From Deltaproteobacteria bacterium (GTDB lineage: Bacteria > SAR324 > NAC60-12): a DNA stretch of 11,628 bases. Location of the stretch: positions 1-11,628 of the forward strand of contig PANO01000089.1 of NCBI GenBank assembly GCA_002707655.1, written 5' to 3'. Made by a program: the position numbers and the translations under genes. This document shows, piece by piece, positions 7,121 through 11,628 of the stretch. The notes beneath the pieces are model-generated. The model ran no database searches. It had not been told where the DNA came from and saw only the letters and a program-made list of their open reading frames with translations. Every line of letters begins with the position of its first letter. Position 1 is the stretch's first letter.

Positions 7121-8116
7121 TTAGACCAGTGTGAGCAGCACGGTCAGGGTGAGCAGGCTTAACATGGTGGAAACCAGCACCGTGGTGGTGGCAAAAGCAG
7201 GCTGAAGGTTGTGCTCCATTGCCACAATGGCAACTAGCACGGCAGCGGGCATGGCGAATTGCAGAACCCCGGCGGCGCGAGCGATGCCCTCCAAACCAAA
7301 GAGCGGCATCAGCAAGACAGCAATTCCAGGCCCCACCAAGAGTCGGAGGCCGGTGGCCACCCAGACCTCCCAAGTGATCTGAATCTCCTCGATTTCGGCA
7401 AGCTGCACTCCTAGAGTCACCAGCATGACTGGCACCATCGCCTGACCGAGCAACCCTGTCATGCGTTCGAGCAGGAGGGGCACCTCCACTCCAGAAATGT
7501 AAAACGCCAGCGCAGGCCAGAGTGCCAGCAAGGCTGGAGTTCGGAAAACCTGCAAAACCGCGGACAGTCCTCCGTGTCGAACTAAATTCGCGGCGGCCAC
7601 GGAGATCGTGAACGAGGTCATCGAGACGGTCAGAAAATACACCGCCGCCAATAATACCGCCTCCGTACCCAAATGAAACTCCACAATGCCCAGCCCAAAA
7701 TTTCCCACGTTAGGGAAAACGGCAACCATGATGAACGCCGCAACGGTTTCCTTGGGGCGGCGCAGCAGCACTCCGGTTAATCCTGCAATCGCGACCATGG
7801 AAAGCTGTAAAACCAGCGTGAAGCCGAGGATGAGTAGAAACAACGATCCCGGAACCGTCGCGTTGCTGATTGTGTTGAAAATGAAGGACGGAACAAAAAC
7901 GAAGTAGGCGATCTTGGTGAGGCTGCGGGACTGCACTTCCAGACGCGGGCCCACAAAATAGCCGATAGCCACCAGCAGGAAAATCGGAGTGATGGTGTTG
8001 AGGAAAACTTGGATGAGCGGCGGCAGCCCCGGGTTGTCTTGCACAAACCATCCAACGAACCCTGAGCCAGCAATGAAGCTGCCCAGAAAGATGGCAAGCA
8101 GGAGCAGGGTTCTCAA
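7121..8116 (-). CDS. AEC-family (auxin efflux carrier) membrane transporter
   Basis: Predicted inner-membrane carrier of the AEC family (PF03547), a member of the BART superfamily; bacterial members move small organic acids such as malate or malonate, but the substrate cannot be told from sequence. The 331-aa product is strongly hydrophobic with about ten predicted membrane segments. Family-like features: FLNTITPIFLLVAIGYFVGP (38-57) near the N-terminus, FPNVGNFGLGIVEFHLG in the middle crossover, and AAGVLQFAMPAAVLVAIVA near the C-terminus. The start chosen is TTG 8116, 6 bases after the metY stop; this leaves about 30 residues (a hydrophobic stretch resembling a signal anchor) before the usual AEC beginning, so a later start is possible. 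No Shine-Dalgarno is seen. It is the last gene of the minus-strand run and ends convergent to flgE. Confidence 0.88.
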   Translation of the reverse strand: MRTLLLLAIFLGSFIAGSGFVGWFVQDNPGLPPLIQVFLNTITPIFLLVAIGYFVGPRLEVQSRSLTKIAYFVFVPSFIFNTISNATVPGSLFLLILGFTLVLQLSMVAIAGLTGVLLRRPKETVAAFIMVAVFPNVGNFGLGIVEFHLGTEAVLLAAVYFLTVSMTSFTISVAAANLVRHGGLSAVLQVFRTPALLALWPALAFYISGVEVPLLLERMTGLLGQAMVPVMLVTLGVQLAEIEEIQITWEVWVATGLRLLVGPGIAVLLMPLFGLEGIARAAGVLQFAMPAAVLVAIVAMEHNLQPAFATTTVLVSTMLSLLTLTVLLTLV

Positions 8117-8122
8117 ATGAAC

Positions 8123-9418
8123 TCAGGAGGTAGCGTTTTGAAGCGCTTGATCGAGGTCTTGGAGAATATCGTCCACCCACTCCAACCCCACAGAGATGCG
8201 CAGGACTTCTGGACCTGCTCCGCAAGCAACGCGCTGCTGGTCGGTGAGTTGGCGGTGGGTGGTGGAAGCCGGGTGCAGGATGAGGGTTTTCGTGTCTCCG
8301 ATGTTAGCAACGTGGCTGATCAACTCGACTTGCTCCACGACCTTGATGCCCGCGTCGTATCCACCTCGCACTCCAAAGGTGAAGACCGACCCAAAGCCTC
8401 CGGAGAGGTATTTTTTTGCGAGACCATGACTGGGGCTTTTGGGAAGTCCGGCGTAGTACACCCACTCGACCGCCGGATGGTCGTCCAGAAATTTGGCCAC
8501 CTGCTGGGCATTGGCACAGTGCCGTTCCATGCGCAGGGTGAGGGTTTCGCAGCCGTTTAACGTCAACCATGCGTTGAGCGGGGCAAGCGTGCAGCCCAAA
8601 TCCCGGAGCGACACCGCGTGGCTGTACATCGTGTAGGCCAGATCGCCGAAGGTTTCCGCGAAGGTGATGCCCTGATACTCCGGCGCAGGCGTGCTCAAGC
8701 TGGGATATTTGGGGTTGCCAAACCACGGGAACTCCCCGGAATCAATCACGACTCCGCCCATCGCGTTGCCCTGTCCGGAGAGAAACTTGGTGGTGGAATG
8801 CACCACGAGGTCCGCTCCCCATTCCAGCGGACGGCAGAGCGCGGGTGTGGCCATCGTGTTGTCCACCACGAGCGGCACGGTGGCATCCTTGGCGACTTTG
8901 GCGATGGCCTCCAAATCCATCATCATTCCGGCGGGATTGGCGATGCTTTCGATGAAAATGGCGCGGGTGTTTTCGGTGAGCGCCCTTTTGAAGGCATCCG
9001 GATTTGTGGCATCCACAAACACCGCCTGCCAGCCGAATTTCTGAAAGCTCTTGCCCATCAGGTTGATGGTGCCGCCATAGAGTTGGTCTGCAACGATCAC
9101 CTCCATGCCCGGAGCCATCAGCGGAAAAAGGGCCAGCGTTTCGGCCGCATGTCCGGAAGACGTTGCGGTTGCGCCACGTCCACCTTCCAAGGTCGCCAGC
9201 CGTTCTTCAAGGGCGGCAACCGTCGGGTTGGTGAGCCGGGAGTAAATGAATCCGGGAGTCTGGAGGTTGAACAGGGAGGCGGCGTGATCCGCGTCTTCAA
9301 AGACGTAGGCGGTGCTTTGGTAGATCGGAAAGGAGCGGGCGCCCGTTGTGGGGTCCGGCGGCGTCCCTGCATGGATTGCGAGGGTTTCGAGTCCGTAAGT
9401 CGATTTGGGTCGAGGCAT
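8123..9418 (-). CDS. metY: O-acetylhomoserine sulfhydrylase / aminocarboxypropyltransferase (Cys/Met metabolism PLP enzyme)
   Basis: Fold-type I PLP enzyme of the Cys/Met family (PF01053). The MetY group joins sulfide to O-acetylhomoserine to make homocysteine in direct-sulfhydrylation methionine synthesis. The 431-aa product has FPIYQSTAYVFEDADHAASLF (30-50, two pieces), YSRLTNPTVAALEERLA (59-75), SSGHAA (87-92), LYGGT (113-117), VVDNTMATP (184-192) with the PLP-pyridine Asp186, and HSTTKFLSGQGN with the Schiff-base Lys211. The total length of about 430 aa, and the long insert between the active-site lysine region and the C-terminal domain, fit MetY rather than the shorter (about 390 aa) MetB/MetC/MetZ members. 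The start ATG 9418 overlaps the TGA of the upstream CoA-binding gene by one base (TGATG). Exact acyl specificity (acetyl or succinyl) is inferred. Confidence 0.93.
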   Translation of the reverse strand: MPRPKSTYGLETLAIHAGTPPDPTTGARSFPIYQSTAYVFEDADHAASLFNLQTPGFIYSRLTNPTVAALEERLATLEGGRGATATSSGHAAETLALFPLMAPGMEVIVADQLYGGTINLMGKSFQKFGWQAVFVDATNPDAFKRALTENTRAIFIESIANPAGMMMDLEAIAKVAKDATVPLVVDNTMATPALCRPLEWGADLVVHSTTKFLSGQGNAMGGVVIDSGEFPWFGNPKYPSLSTPAPEYQGITFAETFGDLAYTMYSHAVSLRDLGCTLAPLNAWLTLNGCETLTLRMERHCANAQQVAKFLDDHPAVEWVYYAGLPKSPSHGLAKKYLSGGFGSVFTFGVRGGYDAGIKVVEQVELISHVANIGDTKTLILHPASTTHRQLTDQQRVACGAGPEVLRISVGLEWVDDILQDLDQALQNATS

Positions 9419-9900
9419 CAGTAGCGCCGCCGCTTGCTAGTGAGGACTCCAGTGTTGACCCCGTGCCAGCCCAACTCTCCAAAGAGCCGGGAGTATTCGA
9501 TCTTGGGGCAGCGGTCCATCACCACCTGCATTCCGGCGTTTTCCGCCAAACGAGCCGCTTCGTCATTACGAACACCAATCTGCATCCACAGCACCTTCGC
9601 GCCGATTTGTTCAGCCGCCTGTGCCAAGCCCGGTGCCTGCTCGGCTTTCCGAAACAGGTCCACCATGTCCACGGCTTCCGGAATCGATTCCAAGTTGGAC
9701 TGCACGGTTTCGCCCAGCAGCAGTTCTCCTGCTGAAACCGGATTGACTGGAATCACGCGGAAGCCTTTGCGCTGGAGGTATTTCATGACGAAGAAACTGG
9801 GGCGCTTCCAGTTCGTGCTGGCCCCGACCATCGCAATGGTGCGGACGGAGCGCAGGATGTCCCGGAGGTAGGAGTCGGGGTAGTGGTCGTGGAGGTTCAA
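9418..9900 (-). CDS. CoA-binding-fold protein (CoA_binding_2/YccU family)
   Basis: Single Rossmann-type CoA-binding domain protein (PF13380), the stand-alone relative of the N-terminal domain of succinyl-CoA synthetase alpha; its biochemical role is not established. The 160-aa product shows IAMVGAS (22-28), the nucleotide-binding loop; RPSFFVMKYLQRKGFRVIPVNP split over 33-54; VDMVDLFR (77-84); AKVLWMQIGVRNDEAA (101-116); and VVMDRCPKIEYSRL (126-139), the family's C-terminal signature. The start is TTG 9900, which overlaps the TGA of the upstream lipoprotein gene by four bases (TTGA); no other start would keep the N-terminal helix before the Rossmann strand. The stop overlaps the metY ATG. From memory, the same pairing with metY-type genes is common in alphaproteobacteria, which hints at a link to sulfur amino-acid or acyl-CoA metabolism. 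Confidence 0.9.
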   Translation of the reverse strand: MNLHDHYPDSYLRDILRSVRTIAMVGASTNWKRPSFFVMKYLQRKGFRVIPVNPVSAGELLLGETVQSNLESIPEAVDMVDLFRKAEQAPGLAQAAEQIGAKVLWMQIGVRNDEAARLAENAGMQVVMDRCPKIEYSRLFGELGWHGVNTGVLTSKRRRY

Positions 9901-10220
9901 TTACCGTAAACGCAGGTGAGTTTTTGGATAATCAACTTGCACTGACTTTTGCCCCGTCGACGATGAATGGTGTTGGGCAGTTTCGTGCGCCGCAGCACAA
10001 ACTCCACGTTCGATTCCCCGTTTTCATCCACCGTGTGCCGGGGAACCAGCTCGTGATGTTCTTCAGGAATCGTCCGGGCCTGCGCTTGTTCCAGCTTTTC
10101 AACCACCCGATCCGTGGTGGTTGGAGTCTTTGACGCACAGCTTGTCAGAACGAAGCCCAACAACAGTGCAATCAACACCCCAGCATCCATCCCTCCTCTG
10201 ATTTGCTGTGCACTGAACAT
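9897..10220 (-). CDS. small predicted lipoprotein of unknown function
   Basis: I do not recognise this 107-aa protein. It has a lipoprotein signal: an n-region with Arg8, a hydrophobic core (VLIALLLGFVL) and a lipobox LTSC with the modified cysteine at residue 28, so it is probably anchored to a membrane from the periplasmic side. The mature part (about 80 residues) is polar, His- and Glu-containing early (EEHHELVPRH) and basic later (HRRRGKSQCK), with two more cysteines near the end. I chose ATG 10220, which follows the ubiE TAA after 3 bases (TAAgccATG); the alternative ATG 10190 has a Shine-Dalgarno-like AGGAGG only one base away and would give an acidic n-region unsuited to secretion. The stop overlaps the next gene. 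Its being locked into this run of coupled genes argues that it is real. Confidence 0.7.
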   Translation of the reverse strand: MFSAQQIRGGMDAGVLIALLLGFVLTSCASKTPTTTDRVVEKLEQAQARTIPEEHHELVPRHTVDENGESNVEFVLRRTKLPNTIHRRRGKSQCKLIIQKLTCVYGN

Positions 10221-10223
10221 GGC

Positions 10224-10979
10224 TTAGCTGGGTTCGTAGGCAACATGAACTGTAGAGGCACCAAAGCAAAAATCATGCACCTCCACTTGCTGGAACCCCA
10301 GCTCAAGCAGGTGCCGCTTGAGGGTCTCCTGATTAGGATACTGTACCGAAGAATGCGGAAGATAGGAAAACATTTCCTGTCCGGGCATGAGCCATTCCCC
10401 AATGCGGGGAACAATCCGGAACAAGAAAAATTGACTCAACCCTGCAAGCACCGGAACCCGAACCTTTCCGACATCGAGGCTGACCAACTCCCCTCCCGGC
10501 TTGAGAACTCGGCGAATTTCGCGCAGGCATCCCGTGAGGTCCGGGACGTTCCGGAGTCCGTAGCCGATTGTTACCGCATCAAAATGCCGATCTGGAAACG
10601 GCAGTGCCATCGCGTCGCCCCGGCAAAACTGCACAGGGTTCTCGCCCGCGGCTTTCCGTCGTGACGCGAACACCAGCATCTGCTCAGAGAAATCCATCCC
10701 GATCACCTCCACCTCCGGATGCATCCGTTTGACCGCTTGGGCGATGTCCCCGGTTCCGCAGCACAAATCCAAACAACGCTCGCCCGGACGCAAACCCGTC
10801 TGTCGTGCAACGAACTGCTTCCAGTAGCGGTGCAATCCAAAGGTGATGAGGTCGTTGAAACGGTCGTACTTTTCCGCGATCTCGTCAAACTTCTGCTCGA
10901 CGTAAGCGGCTTTCGCTTCGGGCGTGGGGAGTTGGTAGTTCACGGATTCTCTAACGGATTTCAAACGCTTTCGGCTCAT
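10224..10979 (-). CDS. ubiE: demethylmenaquinone/ubiquinone C-methyltransferase UbiE/MenG
   Basis: SAM-dependent C-methyltransferase of the UbiE/COQ5 family: it methylates demethylmenaquinone (MenG role) and, in ubiquinone makers, the corresponding benzoquinol. The 251-aa protein has VEQKFDEIAEKYDRFND (27-43), the family N-terminal signature; motif I LDLCCGTGD (70-78), the SAM-binding loop; FPDRHFDAVTIGYGLRNV (128-145), with the UbiE-typical GLRNV; and RVLKPGGELVSLD (157-169). Length is normal. Which quinone is made cannot be told from this window. The start ATG 10979 lies inside a long inverted repeat, without a recognisable Shine-Dalgarno. The gene leads a tightly packed run with the lipoprotein, CoA-binding, metY and AEC genes. 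Confidence 0.94.
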   Translation of the reverse strand: MSRKRLKSVRESVNYQLPTPEAKAAYVEQKFDEIAEKYDRFNDLITFGLHRYWKQFVARQTGLRPGERCLDLCCGTGDIAQAVKRMHPEVEVIGMDFSEQMLVFASRRKAAGENPVQFCRGDAMALPFPDRHFDAVTIGYGLRNVPDLTGCLREIRRVLKPGGELVSLDVGKVRVPVLAGLSQFFLFRIVPRIGEWLMPGQEMFSYLPHSSVQYPNQETLKRHLLELGFQQVEVHDFCFGASTVHVAYEPS

Positions 10980-11061
10980 GTGTGGTTTGAGGTGAAGTAA
11001 GCAATTTTTCCATTGAGTTTATTGATGAAAATTCAGTATTCCACCTCAAACTACACATGAG
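10975..11061 (-). promoter_or_regulatory. ubiE: large inverted repeat spanning the ubiE leader and start codon
   Basis: Positions 10975-10994 and 11042-11061 are inverted copies of each other over 20 bases with a single difference. They are separated by 47 AT-rich bases. In a minus-strand transcript the stem would be 9 bp, one A-C mismatch, then 10 bp, and its 3' arm contains the ubiE ATG (10979-10977) and the bases where a ribosome binding site would be. It could be a translation-controlling hairpin or two operator half-sites for a DNA-binding protein; the sequence cannot tell these apart. A TTGACT at 11065-11060 overlaps the outer arm, but no good -10 hexamer sits at standard spacing. Confidence 0.6.
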
Positions 11062-11069
11062 TCAAAAGC

Positions 11070-11628
11070 TTACGTTCCCGGAGGCCACAGGGTTTCGCCG
11101 AGATCGAGGCGGTAGTAGCTGCCGAGGCAGCGCAACTTGCGGATGTCCTCGTACACTTGGTCGCGAGCGGATTCCAGAGTGGGGCCGCAGGCGTTGAGGT
11201 CAGCGATGCGGTGGCCCATGTCAAGGTTCTGGTGGTGCGTCATGTAAAGTTGCCCTGCTTTGGAATCCACCTCGTTCCACCACAGGTCGGAGGAAACTTC
11301 CCCGGAAACTTGCACCGGAAGCTTGGGCACGCTCGGCACGATGTAGGGATAACCGTAACCCGCCAATGTCAGTGAAACTCCGAGCTTCCGCTCCGGATGC
11401 CAAGCTGGGGCCGCCGATTCGTCACGCACCAGTTGCCCCAGCACTTCCAGCGGGTTCTGGAGCATCCGTAGCAGCAATGCTCCAGTGGTCACGCCAAGCC
11501 GCACGTTGTATTCGATGGCGTGCCAAACCCTCTCGTGCTGGATAGCGGTCACTTGCAGAATGCCTTGGAATCCGGACGCTTCCAGCCAAGGCTTGAGTGG
11601 ATGGATAAGCTGGCGGGCGAGTCCGTAG
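11070..11628 (-). CDS. purD: PurD-type (phosphoribosylamine-glycine ligase-like) ATP-grasp protein, C-terminal part (start beyond right edge)
   Basis: The frame is open from the right edge to TAA at 11072-11070, about 185 codons, and resembles the C-terminal half of GAR synthetase (purine synthesis: phosphoribosylamine + glycine + ATP). Seen: YGLARQLIHPLKPWLEASGF, then GILQVTA, then IEYNVRLG, where Glu and Asn match the metal-binding pair of the ATP-grasp core; then TLAGYGYP; then the PurD C-terminal pattern MGHRIADLNACGPTLESA, YEDIRKLRCLGSYYRLDLG. The odd point is that the standard PurD signature R-[LF]-G-D-P-E is here R-L-G-V-T-T-G-A, and the protein ends in LWPPGT. It may therefore be a divergent lineage-specific PurD or a paralog with another substrate. 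The N-terminal ATP-grasp part is not visible. About 90 bases separate it from ubiE, so it may be a separate transcription unit. Confidence 0.75.
   Translation of the reverse strand, partial: YGLARQLIHPLKPWLEASGFQGILQVTAIQHERVWHAIEYNVRLGVTTGALLLRMLQNPLEVLGQLVRDESAAPAWHPERKLGVSLTLAGYGYPYIVPSVPKLPVQVSGEVSSDLWWNEVDSKAGQLYMTHHQNLDMGHRIADLNACGPTLESARDQVYEDIRKLRCLGSYYRLDLGETLWPPGT

Noticed and set aside
8618..9424. 268-codon plus-strand reading frame opposite metY
   Set aside because: Antisense shadow of a gene with a clear PLP lysine and family motifs.
1..11628. Search for CRISPR arrays, tRNA/rRNA genes, insertion sequences and phage or defence genes
   Set aside because: No spaced direct repeats, tRNA-like cloverleaf, transposase motif or defence domain was recognised on either strand.

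Overview
The window comes from a flagellated, Gram-negative-type bacterium of moderately high GC. The Gram-negative assignment rests on a lipobox lipoprotein and a flagellar hook operon. The phylum is not proven here. The divergent PurD-type C-terminus ending in GETLWPPGT and the gene mix would suit Verrucomicrobiota or a related PVC lineage, but that is inference from memory. All large genes are ordinary chromosomal genes, and I see no mobile element, phage gene, CRISPR array, tRNA or rRNA.

Layout. (1) Positions 1-1222, minus strand: the first 407 codons of NAD-dependent DNA ligase LigA, running off the left edge. (2) 1223-1366: divergent intergenic region. (3) 1367-7023, plus strand: a run of rlmB (23S rRNA 2'-O-methyltransferase), fliJ, a motE/ylxF-type gene, fliK, flgD and flgE, closed by a strong hairpin terminator at 7037-7061. 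From fliJ onward the order matches the Bacillus subtilis fla/che order fliJ-ylxF-fliK-flgD-flgE. Here rlmB sits directly upstream and overlaps fliJ by 4 bases. (4) 7121-11628, minus strand (read right to left): a PurD-type C-terminal fragment cut by the right edge, then, after a gap of about 90 bases holding a large inverted repeat, ubiE/menG, a small unknown lipoprotein, a CoA-binding-fold protein, metY-type O-acetylhomoserine sulfhydrylase and an AEC-family transporter. The last five are joined by overlaps or gaps of at most 6 bases and look like one transcription unit.

How the genes work together. FliJ (export chaperone/escort), FliK (hook length ruler), FlgD (hook cap) and FlgE (hook subunit) build the flagellar hook; the MotE/YlxF-type protein has a periplasmic coiled coil plus an MgtE_N-like helical domain. 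The minus-strand genes are metabolic: purine synthesis, quinone methylation, and sulfur incorporation into homocysteine.

Most notable points. The motE/ylxF gene carries an in-frame TAG at codon 106 with full coding capacity on both sides, while none of the 12 gene-terminating stops visible in the window is TAG. The ubiE start codon lies inside a 20-base inverted repeat. The PurD-type protein lacks the standard R-[LF]-G-D-P-E signature. I found no convincing wholly new system; the amber-interrupted gene and the ubiE leader repeat are the best candidates for a second look.
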